Below are positions 31,802 through 39,692 of a stretch of 64,000 nt of DNA, one piece after another (within the stretch, counting starts at the first letter, position 1; each line of letters opens with the position of its first letter). The stretch comes from Rhizobium sp. CF080 (lineage in GTDB: Bacteria > Pseudomonadota > Alphaproteobacteria > Rhizobiales > Rhizobiaceae): NCBI RefSeq assembly GCF_000282095.2, contig NZ_AKKC02000010.1:62001-126000 (forward strand), given 5' to 3'. A program made the translations under genes and the position numbers. The notes beneath the pieces were generated by a model. It saw only the letters and a list, made by a program, of their open reading frames with translations, did no database searches and was not told the DNA's origin.

Positions 31802-33160
31802 TCAGCCGTGATCCGAATGTTTCGGAGGTGACTGGGTCTTTGCGTCTTTGGCCTTGGTCGCGTCGGGAAGACTTCCCGTCCACTCCCAGGCCTGGGTGCC
31901 GGGCGGGTTCTCGTACCAGCCCGGATAGGTGTAATCGCCCGCCGAGATGCCCTCGCGGACTTTCACCACGGAGAACATGCCGCCCATCTCGATGGGGCCG
32001 TGCGGACCCCAGCCAGTCATCATGGGAACGGTGTTTTCCGGGATTTCCATCGACATCTCGCCCATATCCGCCATGCCTGCGGTGCCCATCGGCATGTATT
32101 CTGGACGGAACTGCCTGATCTTCTTGGCGACCTCCTTCTTGTCGACACCGATGAAGGTCGGGATTTCGTGGCCCATCGCGTTCATCGTGTGGTGCGACTT
32201 GTGGCAATGGATCGCCCAGTCGCCGACGTGCTTGGCATCGAACTCGTACGCCCTCATCGCCCCGACCGGGATGTCGATGCTGACCTCCGGCCAGCGGGCT
32301 TCAGGTCGCACCCAGCCACCGTCGGTGCAGGTCACCTCGAAGTCGTAGCCATGCATGTGGATCGGGTGGTTGGTCATCGTCAGGTTGCCGACGCGGACGC
32401 GGACCCTGTCGTTCTTGGAGACCACCAGCGGATCGATGCCCGGAAAGACGCGGCTGTTCCAGGTCCAGAGATTGAAGTCGGTCATCTCCATCACCCGCGG
32501 CACGTAGGTGCCGGGATCGATGTCATAGCCGCTGAGCAGGAAGACGAAATCGCGGTCCACCGGCATGAATGTCGGATCCTTGGGATGGACGACGAAGAAA
32601 CCCATCATGCCCATCGCCATCTGGACCATCTCGTCCGAATGCGGATGGTACATGAAGGTCCCGGACTTCACGAGATCGAACTCGTAGACGAAGGTCTTGC
32701 CGACAGGGATGTGTGGCTGCGACAGGCCGCCCACGCCATCCATGCCGGATGGCAGGATCATGCCGTGCCAGTGGACGGTGGTGTGCTCGGGCAGCTGGTT
32801 TGTCACGAAGATGCGGACGCGGTCACCCTCCACGGCCTCGATCGTCGGGCCCGGCGACTGGCCGTTGTAGCCCCAGAGATAGGCGGTCATGCCTTCCGCC
32901 ATCTCGCGCTCGACAGGTTCGGCGACGAGGTGGAACTCCTTGACGCCGTTGTTCATCCGGAACGGCAGGGTCCAGCCGTTGAGCGTCACGACGGGATTGT
33001 AGTCCGGGCCGACCGAGGGCTTCACGGGTGCCTGGGTTGCTGCCGAGTCCATGACGGCAGCCTCCGGCAGGCCCATGTTGGAGGTCTGGCTCCACGACTG
33101 GGAGGAGACGAGGGCGGCACCGGCGGCACCTGCTCCCAGCAATTGTCTTCTACTGAACAT
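31802..33160 (-). CDS. Multicopper oxidase, copper-resistance type
   Basis: A 452-residue periplasmic enzyme that probably oxidises Cu(I) to the less toxic Cu(II), using O2. A Tat-type signal is present (FSRRQLLGAGAAGAALVSS). All copper-site motifs are visible: HWHG (130-133), HPH (172-174), HPIHMHG (265-271) and HCHKSHH (318-324). It is shorter than CopA of Pseudomonas (about 600 aa) but keeps Met-rich stretches near the C-terminus (MPMGTAGMADMGEMSMEIPE) that may bind Cu(I). It lies after the outer-membrane efflux gene, 15 bp apart, in the copper operon. Confidence 0.93.
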   Translation of the reverse strand: MFSRRQLLGAGAAGAALVSSQSWSQTSNMGLPEAAVMDSAATQAPVKPSVGPDYNPVVTLNGWTLPFRMNNGVKEFHLVAEPVEREMAEGMTAYLWGYNGQSPGPTIEAVEGDRVRIFVTNQLPEHTTVHWHGMILPSGMDGVGGLSQPHIPVGKTFVYEFDLVKSGTFMYHPHSDEMVQMAMGMMGFFVVHPKDPTFMPVDRDFVFLLSGYDIDPGTYVPRVMEMTDFNLWTWNSRVFPGIDPLVVSKNDRVRVRVGNLTMTNHPIHMHGYDFEVTCTDGGWVRPEARWPEVSIDIPVGAMRAYEFDAKHVGDWAIHCHKSHHTMNAMGHEIPTFIGVDKKEVAKKIRQFRPEYMPMGTAGMADMGEMSMEIPENTVPMMTGWGPHGPIEMGGMFSVVKVREGISAGDYTYPGWYENPPGTQAWEWTGSLPDATKAKDAKTQSPPKHSDHG

Positions 33161-33175
33161 TCTCGTTTTCCTTTC

Positions 33176-34636
33176 TCAGTGTCCGCCAGCCTCGGCCTCT
33201 TCGGCCGATGCGACTTCTGTCTCTGCCGCAGCCGAACCCGTGGCTCCGCCGTAGATGACAGGAGCGAGGTTTGCCTCGGCGAGCCAGAAGTCGCGCTTGG
33301 CTTTGACGGCGAGGATGGTGGAATCGATCTTCTCGCGGGTATCGGCGATCAGTTCGAAGGTGCTGGTGATCATGCCGTTGTAGTTGAGCATCGACTGCTG
33401 CTCGATCGCGTTGCGCAACGGAAGGACGTTGTTCCGGTAATGCCTCGCGATGTCGTAGTTCGACTTGTATGCCAGGTATGCGGAGCGGGCTTCGGACCGG
33501 ACATTGACGGCAAGCTCGGCCAACTGGTTGGCGGCCCGCATGTAGGCCAGTTCCCCCTTGCGCAGTCGGGCCTGACCGGAATCGAAGATCGGGATCGTGA
33601 ACTCCAGGGAGGCAGTCTTCGAGATGTCGGACAGGATCTTGCCGTCCTCGCGCTCCCGCTCCTTCTCCCACGTGCCGACAAGTTCGATGTCGGTGACGAT
33701 GCGCGTGACATCTTCAAGCTTGTAGGACTGGGCTGTCGCCTGCAGCTCGAGCCGTGAGACTTGCAGGTCCATCCTCTTGTGGATGGCCTCCGCCTCGATG
33801 TCGTCACGCTTGATCAACGCCTTCGGCAGGTTCGGGAGACGGTTCGGTATCTGGAACTCGATGTCCGAGCCGGAAAGCCCCATCAGTCGGATGAGCTCTT
33901 CCTTGGCAAGCTTTGCTTCCAGGCGGGCCTTCGCCGCCTCGCCCGTCAGCTCGGCATAAAAGACATGCTCCCGAGCCTGTTCCGCCTTGGGCATTGAACC
34001 AGCTTCGCCGATTTTCTTCGCGAGCTCGGAAGCCGCGTCGGCAGCTACCTTGGCCTGGTTGAGATAGGCCACGTTCTCCCATGCCGCGACGGCGCTGATC
34101 CAAGCCCGGCGGGTTTCAGCCGCAAGAGAGACGGTGGCGATCGCCGCTTTGAGCTGGGCCTGCCGGAAACGGTTGTCCGCGAGCTTGATATTCCTGTCGT
34201 AGGTCGCCAGCGCCAGGATGTTGGAGGCGATAGCGCCTTCAAGGACGCGATAGGCTTCAAGTCCGGGGGTTCCGATGCCGGTCAGGCCGACCGAGAATGT
34301 CGGGAAGACCGAGAGCTGCGTCTGCCATGCATCGGCGGCGCTGTCGCCCAGATCCGCATACGATGCCTGGAGGCCCTTGTTGTTCAGGAGCGCAACCTGG
34401 ACGGCGGTCTCCACGTCGATGGTCTTCCTGGCCATCAGCGCCTTGACCCGCTCCCTGGTTGTCTGGGCCTGCTTCTGGTTCTGAACCCAGACCGTCTGTT
34501 TCCCGGTAGCCTCGTTGCCTTTCAGGGAAGCGTTCGCGAACCCTGCGTCGGTGGCGGAATAGTCAGTCGTGACGCATCCTGCCGCAACAAGAGGAAGGAT
34601 GAGGGAGGAGAGCAGCTTGAGAGAACGTAAGATCAT
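33176..34636 (-). CDS. TolC-family outer-membrane efflux lipoprotein
   Basis: A 486-residue outer-membrane channel-type protein. The signal peptide ends in the lipobox LVAAGC (Cys21), so the protein is lipid-anchored. Two OEP repeats with long amphipathic coiled helices follow (for instance 100-290 and 310-465), ending in an Ala/Glu-rich tail. The ATG at 34636 lies behind GAGGGGG; upstream in-frame codons belong to another gene's region. No inner-membrane RND pump or adaptor lies beside it, so it may work with partners elsewhere or act in periplasmic copper handling. It is second to third in the copper operon. Confidence 0.87.
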   Translation of the reverse strand: MILRSLKLLSSLILPLVAAGCVTTDYSATDAGFANASLKGNEATGKQTVWVQNQKQAQTTRERVKALMARKTIDVETAVQVALLNNKGLQASYADLGDSAADAWQTQLSVFPTFSVGLTGIGTPGLEAYRVLEGAIASNILALATYDRNIKLADNRFRQAQLKAAIATVSLAAETRRAWISAVAAWENVAYLNQAKVAADAASELAKKIGEAGSMPKAEQAREHVFYAELTGEAAKARLEAKLAKEELIRLMGLSGSDIEFQIPNRLPNLPKALIKRDDIEAEAIHKRMDLQVSRLELQATAQSYKLEDVTRIVTDIELVGTWEKEREREDGKILSDISKTASLEFTIPIFDSGQARLRKGELAYMRAANQLAELAVNVRSEARSAYLAYKSNYDIARHYRNNVLPLRNAIEQQSMLNYNGMITSTFELIADTREKIDSTILAVKAKRDFWLAEANLAPVIYGGATGSAAAETEVASAEEAEAGGH

Positions 34637-34641
34637 CGCGC

Positions 34642-34857
34642 TCACCCCCTCTTCGGAGTTTGGGCGTCGTTGAGACCGCGCCACGGTTTGGGGTCCACGG
34701 GGATGCGATGGGTGTAGCTTCCGATGGGGCTCTGGTAGCGCACCGGAGCTGCGTAGGCGGAATCTGGATTGTCGGCGGAGTCTACGACTTCCGGCAGGGC
34801 TGAGGCGCAGCCGCTCGCGAGGAGCGGCAGTGCGGCCACCAGGAGCATTCTTCTCAT
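34642..34857 (-). CDS. Small lipoprotein of the copper operon
   Basis: A 71-residue predicted lipoprotein: signal peptide MRRMLLVAALPLLASGC with the lipidated Cys17, then a short Pro/Tyr-rich mature part (SPIGSYTHRIPVDPKPWRGLNDAQTP). It ends 5 bp before the TolC-like start, so the two are co-transcribed. I do not know a function; the position suggests a role at the outer membrane together with the efflux protein. Confidence 0.75.
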   Translation of the reverse strand: MRRMLLVAALPLLASGCASALPEVVDSADNPDSAYAAPVRYQSPIGSYTHRIPVDPKPWRGLNDAQTPKRG

Positions 34858-34945
34858 GATGAAATTCCGAGTATGAGATCGCATTCGCGCTCACGCCCTT
34901 GCGGACGTGAATGCGCGTCAAAACCCGCCCGAGCGGGTGCTCAAC

Positions 34946-35347
34946 TCAGATGTTGGGTGGCCTGTGGAGGCTGGGACGCGTGCCGTGAACCCGGCCGTCA
35001 TCAAAGACGCGCAAAGCCGAAGATACCGCGACGGGACCGATGGCCTGGCAGGATGACGGAAGCGCAACGCTGAAACAGAAGTCCTGGCAGCAGTTCTTCT
35101 TCATCTGCTTGCCCGGATCCGTTCCGCCATCAGCATCGGAAGTGTGATGCCCAGCATCGGCCCTTTCCACGGTCGCTCCGTGGTCATGACCGTCGGAATC
35201 GTGGCCGTTCGAAGTTGCCGTGACAATATCGGCGAAGGCTGTTCCATGCATGGCCGCATAGACGTTCGGCATGGTGTAGCCGACCAGCGACGCGATGATC
35301 GCCAGCCTGATCAAAACCAGCAGCTTGCTGCATATGATTCGATACAT
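34946..35347 (-). CDS. His/Cys-rich membrane-anchored protein, first gene of the copper operon
   Basis: A protein of 133 residues from the ATG at 35347 (GGAAG 4 bases upstream; an ATG at 35356 is an alternative). It has an N-terminal hydrophobic segment (LLVLIRLAIIASLVGYTMP), then a metal-ligand-rich stretch (GHDSDGHDHGATVERADAGHHTSD) and KKNCCQDFCFSVALP with three cysteines. It probably binds metal in the periplasm, as a buffer or sensor-like protein. I do not recognise a named family. It is the first gene behind the CueR-like promoter. Confidence 0.65.
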   Translation of the reverse strand: MYRIICSKLLVLIRLAIIASLVGYTMPNVYAAMHGTAFADIVTATSNGHDSDGHDHGATVERADAGHHTSDADGGTDPGKQMKKNCCQDFCFSVALPSSCQAIGPVAVSSALRVFDDGRVHGTRPSLHRPPNI

Positions 35348-35450
35348 CGCTTCCATGAACCTAAGGCTACATGCGGTCTAGCCGCACTTTAACCACGAGA
35401 AATCAATTGCCGAAGTTCGAGTCCTTTGTGTGGCGGGTTTCGGCGAAGGA

Positions 35451-35481
35451 ATGAGTGAGGCTTCCCACATGGGAAGGTCAA
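35451..35481 (-). promoter_or_regulatory. MerR/CueR-like copper-responsive promoter
   Basis: Read on the minus strand, TTGACC (35481-35476, -35) is followed by a dyad CTTCCC-ATGT-GGGAAG and, 19 bp after the -35, by ACTCAT (a weak -10). The over-long 19-bp spacer carrying a CTTCC/GGAAG dyad is the hallmark of CueR/HmrR promoters; the start TTGACCTTCCC is the same as I remember for E. coli copA. It points into the copper operon, about 100 bp before its first gene. The regulator gene is not in the window. Confidence 0.6.
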
Positions 35482-35897
35482 TAGCCTTCTTGAATGTGGA
35501 CATTCCTGTTCACGGGCGTTTGCCCGCGGACCGTGGCCTCGGCCGTCGGCGAACACTCAAAGCAGGCGGAGACCATCACGGCCGCGGCATCGCTGGAGAC
35601 TGCTGCTCGGGCATGCACTGCTGCCCTCACTCCATCCTTGGAGCATTCTTTCGAAGCCCGGATGCCGTTTGCCGGCGCATTCAGAAATCCTGTTTCTAGG
35701 CCCATGCAAATAATGCCGCCTAATCCAAGGTGAGCAGGCGAGGTATCGTCCTTGCATGAATGTCAATGTTAGCGACATCAGGCTGGTCGCGGGACTGCAG
35801 GCATTTTCGATGAATTACCGGGACGGAAGCGGTGCCGATGCGCAACCCAATCGTCTTTCAGGGCTTTGGAAGCCTGCTTATTTCGGAAAGAACGTCC
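35482..35897. other. Intergenic region between the copper operon and cytochrome c
   Basis: About 416 bp. Two overlapping open frames exist on opposite strands (35494-35733 plus, 35478-35705 minus), each about 75-79 codons. Neither has a recognisable domain and at most one can be real. The cytochrome promoter must lie towards 35700-35850. I cannot decide on a gene here. Confidence 0.35.
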
Positions 35898-36272
35898 ATG
35901 ACAAAAATCACGGTTTCTGTTGCGGCCTTTTTCCTAGTTCTTCTTCCAATGACGGTTCCTGCCCTTGCCGAGGGAGATGCGGCCCTGGGGCAGAAAGCGT
36001 TTCAGCGCTGTTCCGCCTGTCATTCGACGACGGAACAGCAAAAGGCCGGACCGGGGCTCAGGGGCATTATAGGTCGCGCTGCCGGTTCTGTAGATGGCGT
36101 CCGCTATTCGGCGGCCATGAAGGAGTCTGGACTGGTATGGGACGAGGCGACGTTGGACCGGTTTCTGGCCGCGCCCCGCGATGTTGTGCCGAAGACCACA
36201 ATGACCGTGAGCGTGCCCAAGCCCGAGGATCGGCAAAATATCATCGCTTACCTGAAGTCTCTCTCCCAATAG
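35898..36272 (+). CDS. Cytochrome c, class I
   Basis: A 124-residue periplasmic c-type cytochrome. The signal peptide ends in ALA (residue 24). The haem motif is C38-S-A-C41-H42. The axial Met is probably in KTTMTVSVP, and RQNIIAYLKSL is the usual C-terminal helix, so it resembles mitochondrial-type or c2 cytochromes. The ATG at 35898 follows GGAAAGAACG. Its neighbour on the same strand is an iorA-like subunit; molybdenum hydroxylases of that class often pass electrons to a cytochrome c, so it was probably the electron acceptor of that now broken enzyme. Confidence 0.88.
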   Translation: MTKITVSVAAFFLVLLPMTVPALAEGDAALGQKAFQRCSACHSTTEQQKAGPGLRGIIGRAAGSVDGVRYSAAMKESGLVWDEATLDRFLAAPRDVVPKTTMTVSVPKPEDRQNIIAYLKSLSQ

Positions 36273-36593
36273 GAGGCGCCACCGATCCAGGCATGGCGTT
36301 GGTTGAGACGCATCTGAGCCAACCGGTGATTTGGAGTGGCCCGGATCTGGGGGATGTGTTGGCCATGTTTTCGTCCCGCATCCGAACGCAGTCGCCCAAT
36401 GCAATCTGGCGCCGCCGGACCGGCTATGGTCGCCGGGAAGAGCAGGCTTCTGGTCAGCGGAGTCGTGCTCGTCTCGAACGTCGGCGTGGCGACCACGTCG
36501 CCCGCCGGTCCTTCCTGACCACAAGTTCAATGGCAACCGATGTGCGTCACGCCCTAAGCTTATCCGTAGGAATTATAGGAGAACCGACCAGCG
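36273..36593. other. Gap between cytochrome c and iorA, no clear gene
   Basis: A 321-bp stretch. Short open frames exist in all three plus-strand frames but none shows a recognisable protein, and none has a good ribosome site. It may be decayed coding sequence, given the damage downstream, or simply a long leader. AGGAG stands 12 bases before the iorA start. Confidence 0.35.
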
Positions 36594-37067
36594 ATGATCA
36601 CACTGAATATCAACGGCAAAGACCACGAAATCGATGCCGATCCAGAAACCCCGATCCTATGGGTTCTGCGTGACACACTCGGTATGACCGGCACCAAGTT
36701 CGGTTGCGGCGCGGCGCTCTGTGGCGCATGTACGGTGCATCTCGACGGCGAGGCCGTCCGTTCCTGCAGCACGCCGGTGTCGGTCGCGGAGGGTGCTAAA
36801 ATCACCACGATCGAGAAGACGACCGATGGCAGCGACCGCATTGGCGCCGCTGTGCATGCGGCGTGGGTCAAGCACGACGTAGCGCAGTGCGGTTACTGTC
36901 AGAGCGGTCAGATCATGAGCACCACGGCGTTCCTTACATCGCTGCCGAAAGGCAAGCAGCCGACTGCCGAAGAGATCGACACGGCAATGGAAGGCAACAT
37001 CTGTCGCTGCGGAACCTATGTCCGTATCCGCGCCGCCATAGCCGACGCCGCCAGCACTCTCGTCTAA
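36594..37067 (+). CDS. (2Fe-2S)-binding small subunit of a molybdenum hydroxylase (IorA-like)
   Basis: A 157-residue subunit with two [2Fe-2S] clusters, of the xanthine-dehydrogenase/isoquinoline 1-oxidoreductase family. The N-terminal ferredoxin-like domain has GCGAALCGACTVHLDG; the helical C-terminal domain has QCGYCQSGQ and ICRCGTY. The protein looks complete. The large molybdopterin subunit should follow and its start is present at 37080, but it is truncated after about 50 codons, so this subunit has no partner in the window. Confidence 0.88.
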   Translation: MITLNINGKDHEIDADPETPILWVLRDTLGMTGTKFGCGAALCGACTVHLDGEAVRSCSTPVSVAEGAKITTIEKTTDGSDRIGAAVHAAWVKHDVAQCGYCQSGQIMSTTAFLTSLPKGKQPTAEEIDTAMEGNICRCGTYVRIRAAIADAASTLV

Positions 37068-37079
37068 AGGAGACGCCAC

Positions 37080-37228
37080 ATGTTGCCGAACATAGATTAT
37101 AGCGAATTACCACGCGCGCTGCAGCACATGCTGGAACGGGGGCGCTCAACAATTGCCCCGGCGATGCCACGTCGGAGCTTCCTGAAAATGACGGGAGCCT
37201 TGGGTTTGGCTGTCGGCGTTTTCCCATT
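37080..37228 (+). pseudogene. Truncated molybdopterin-binding large subunit (IorB-like), N-terminal fragment
   Basis: The frame from the ATG at 37080 gives about 50 residues (MLPNIDYSELPRALQHMLER, then a twin-arginine motif MPRRSFLKMTGALGLAVGVFP) that look like the N-terminus of an IorB-type aldehyde/isoquinoline oxidoreductase of about 740 residues. After about position 37228 the resemblance ends and the frame runs on in unrelated sequence to a stop at 37331. AAAGGAG precedes the start. The rest of the gene is missing, apparently lost at a recombination or insertion junction. Confidence 0.7.
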
Positions 37229-37322
37229 CAGGGACCGCTCACGGTGCCCCTCCGGGGCAGCTTCGTGGACCATGCCGGAGAAGCATTTTTTTTGTAAGGC
37301 AGCGCGATGTTGTGGCCGAATG

Positions 37323-37863
37323 CTAGATTGAAAGGTCGAAGAGGCAGTTCGTCCCCTGAGGATCGCCGGGCAGCAGTTTCCAATCGCGAGACGGTAATAC
37401 GAACCATCGATCATGATAGGGTTCATAAACTCCAGGAAGCGGGAAGTGCTCGTCGATGTGCATTTAGTCCCTGACGTCGCGGGTCGCGATGGGGATGCCG
37501 TAGTAGATGCTTGTCGCGGCGATGGCCGGGTCGATCCCGAATTGGAGCCGCTCTTCGTCTTCGTCCCGCCAAAAGGAGCGGAACTCTGGAAGGGTGGCCA
37601 TCAGTGCCGTCAGGCGACAGATCTCCACGGTGGCAGGAGGAATGTACACTCGGGTCCAGATAAGGTTCTCGAGCCAGGAGAGGTAGATCGAACCCTCGGT
37701 ACGATCACGCCTCATCAACTCCCTCGCGCCGCGCTCGAGTTCGAAGATCGCCGGAAGGGGGGACAGCGATCGCTTCGTCAGGAAGGGAGCGCAGGAAACT
37801 GACGACCTTCTGTACCGGCACCGCGCGGCGGGCTTCGCTCAAAACACTCGTGTCTAACAGCAT
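37323..37863 (-). pseudogene. Broken VapC-type PIN-domain toxin
   Basis: From the ATG at 37863 the minus strand encodes a VapC start (MLLDTSVLSEARRA with the first acidic residue, D4, then VPVQKVVSFLRSLPDEAIAVPP). At a six-C run near 37757-37762 the frame shifts; the next frame continues with IFELERGARELMRRD, FGIDPAIAATSIYYGIPIATRDVRD as expected for a PIN domain. There a TAA (37464-37466) interrupts; the same frame goes on with MHIDEHFPLPGVYEPY, a typical VapC end, to a stop at 37323. One frameshift and one stop make it inactive. Confidence 0.75.
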
Positions 37864-37999
37864 GAAGTCGCACGGCACGATGGTGTCCCCAACCAATTCG
37901 ACGCGATCGTTCCGGAAGATGGTTAGCAAAGGATTAAGGATTGCTTGGTGGACTCGGAATCGAGTAGCCTTTGTGGCTGCGAGGTGCGGTGAAGGACTG

Positions 38000-38194
38000 A
38001 TGATGCGTTCGAACAGATGGACCCGAGAAGACGCGGAAGGCAGGACTCGCGAATTGCTTCAGGCGGTGAAGGCGGCAGGTCCGCAACTAATCGACGATGA
38101 CGACGGTGTCTTCACGGTATCGTTCTCCCGCATGCCCCCCGCTGGCGACAATCCTTCTGACTTCTTATCGAAGGGAAGATCATCAGATCGCTGA
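38000..38194 (+). CDS. Short Phd-like antitoxin-type peptide, putative
   Basis: A 64-residue open frame from the ATG at 38000 (another at 38003), with GAAGGA upstream. RWTREDAEGRTRELLQAVKAAGPQLIDDDDGVFTVSF resembles prevent-host-death antitoxins, and PSDFLSKGRSSD could be the toxin-binding tail. It lies beside the broken vapC but is transcribed the other way, so they do not form an ordinary operon. It may be a leftover of a different toxin-antitoxin pair. Low certainty. Confidence 0.4.
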   Translation: MMRSNRWTREDAEGRTRELLQAVKAAGPQLIDDDDGVFTVSFSRMPPAGDNPSDFLSKGRSSDR

Positions 38195-38229
38195 TGTGAT
38201 TTCTCTTGAGGCCGGTATCATAATACCGG

Positions 38230-38258
38230 TTGACGTCTCATGGTGTGTTCGCTATCTG
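38230..38258 (+). promoter_or_regulatory. Promoter-like element before the TnsA-like gene
   Basis: TTGACG (38230-38235), 17 bp, then TATCTG (38253-38258), about 94 bp before the TnsA-like start. Directly upstream is the hairpin CCGGTAT-CATA-ATACCGG (38212-38229). A plausible sigma-70 promoter with an upstream dyad; not more than that. Confidence 0.35.
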
Positions 38259-38351
38259 TTCCGCCGTGAAGCTAGATCATCGACAATACCAACGACGCTG
38301 AATTGAACGGCCGCAAGAGCGGCAGAGATCACTTGCGTCAGGGTATTTGTC

Positions 38352-38960
38352 ATGCGTTCTGAGAGCCTTTCTCCGACCTCTGGTCTTCACCACTCATCCA
38401 GTGAAACCTTCTTCCCGCCGAAAGCCACAATCTACTGCGAAGGCGCGCCTCGCTTCCGTTCTCGGTCGGCCCGGGATCTCGGCTGCCTTCTTGATGTCGA
38501 TCCTCGCGTTGCCTCGTGGCAGTGTATGCCGCTTACCTTGGATATCAACGGTTCCAAGCACACGCCGGATTTTCTCGTCACCTACGACACGGGCCGGATG
38601 ACGCTTCTTGATGTCGTCAATGGAGAAGAGAGGGGGCCATCCTTTTCGTTGGCCGCTGCCGACATCGGGCTGGAGCATTCATTTGTCTCCCGGAGATCGA
38701 TCGAAGCCGGACCGCGTCTGCGAAATGCGTCAGATCTCCTACGATACGGCGCGTACCGGACACCCCTGGGAGACCGGGTCCGCATCCTCGCGCTGCTCGA
38801 TGAATTCGGAGCGATAAGACTCGCGGATGCACTCACGGTGTTCCGGGAAGCTCCTCCAATGGCCGGGCTGGCCTCGCTTATCCTCCATCGCTTCCTTTCG
38901 GTTGACCTGGATGTGGATTTCATTGGTCCCGAAATGATGGTTCGGCGTGGGGAGCGGTGA
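38352..38960 (+). CDS. TnsA-like endonuclease-fold protein
   Basis: A 202-residue protein. Residues 30-95 (RSARDLGCLLDVDPRVASWQCMPLTLDINGSKHTPDFLVTY, then GRMTLLDVVNGEE) resemble the N-terminal nuclease domain of TnsA, the 5'-cleaving subunit of Tn7-like transposases. The PDF aspartate is kept, but the expected following x-K catalytic lysine is not obvious (DVVNG), so the nuclease may be inactive. The C-terminal half looks helical. No TnsB/TnsC gene adjoins it, so it is either an orphan accessory protein or a transposon remnant. Confidence 0.5.
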   Translation: MRSESLSPTSGLHHSSSETFFPPKATIYCEGAPRFRSRSARDLGCLLDVDPRVASWQCMPLTLDINGSKHTPDFLVTYDTGRMTLLDVVNGEERGPSFSLAAADIGLEHSFVSRRSIEAGPRLRNASDLLRYGAYRTPLGDRVRILALLDEFGAIRLADALTVFREAPPMAGLASLILHRFLSVDLDVDFIGPEMMVRRGER

Positions 38961-39061
38961 GGATCCGATGATGAGAGGCAAAGGTTTTATTATATCTGAT
39001 CGTCCCACTCCGCTTCGGGTGGCGGTCCACATACCCTCGGCGAGGGCAGCAATGCGGAGGG

Positions 39062-39692
39062 GAGCTCGCGCGCGATGCCCGACGGAATGCCAGAAAACGA
39101 CGTAGCACTGTCACGCTTGACGACATAAAGGCGATCCTGCCGAGGCCGGTGCTTATCGAGGGTGAGATCCGGTGGATGGCTTGTGTACATGAAGCGGGAC
39201 ATGCTGTCGTTGGAATGTCGCTCGGGATTGGGAGGCCTGATCTCGTGACCGTGCAGCGGTTCCACAGTCACAGGAGCGAAAACACGGCATTCGTCTCATG
39301 GATTCGCAATGTTCACCTGCAGAGGAGCCGGGAATCATATCTCAATGAGATCTCGATGCTTTTGGGCGGACGCGCGGCCGAGGAGGTGATCCTGGGAACC
39401 ATCCATGACGGGTCGGGAGGTGTGATCGGTTCTGATCTGCAGCGAGCAACGGATCTGGCGACATATATGTTGGCGGCGCTTGGGATGGGCGAAGGGCTTT
39501 CGTACAGCAATGCCTCGGACCAAAAGCAACTCGAGAAGCTCCGCGGTTCGGATCCGGTACTCCACAGGCGGGTCGTAAGGAAATCGTGCGCTGTCACCGG
39601 GAAAAGGTGGAGAAACTTGCATCTGTGGTGCGGGAGCGTGAGCTCGTGACCTCGGAGATGATCGAGGAGATACTGCCGGGACTGATGAACTG
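39062..39692 (+). pseudogene. Remnant of an FtsH-like M41 zinc metallopeptidase
   Basis: The frame is readable from ELARDARRNARKR (39062) through LDDIKAILPRPVLIEGEIRWMACVHEAGHAVVG, with the zinc-binding HEAGH, and LLGGRAAEEVILG...GSGGVIGSDLQRATDLATYM, as in M41 peptidases. At about 39570 it shifts frame; RKEIVRCHREKVEKLASVVRERELVTSEMIEEILPGLMN continues in the next frame to a stop at 39692. Upstream, where an AAA ATPase domain should be, no coherent frame remains. So both the 5' part and the 3' frame are lost. Confidence 0.65.

Noticed and set aside
35478..35733. Overlapping short frames on both strands between the copper operon and cytochrome c
   Set aside because: No domain, no consistent ribosome site, and the two exclude each other; reported only as undecided sequence.
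36293..36540. Possible small gene before iorA
   Set aside because: Three frames are open over parts of it, but none resembles a known protein; it may be leader or decayed sequence.
35898..37228. Cytochrome c plus IorA/IorB-like genes as nicotinate dehydrogenase feeding the DHPH-like enzymes
   Set aside because: The large subunit is truncated, the genes lie outside the proposed TetR regulon, and nothing specific for nicotinate is visible.
37323..38194. VapC and the Phd-like peptide as a working toxin-antitoxin operon
   Set aside because: The toxin gene has a frameshift and a stop, and the two frames run in opposite directions.
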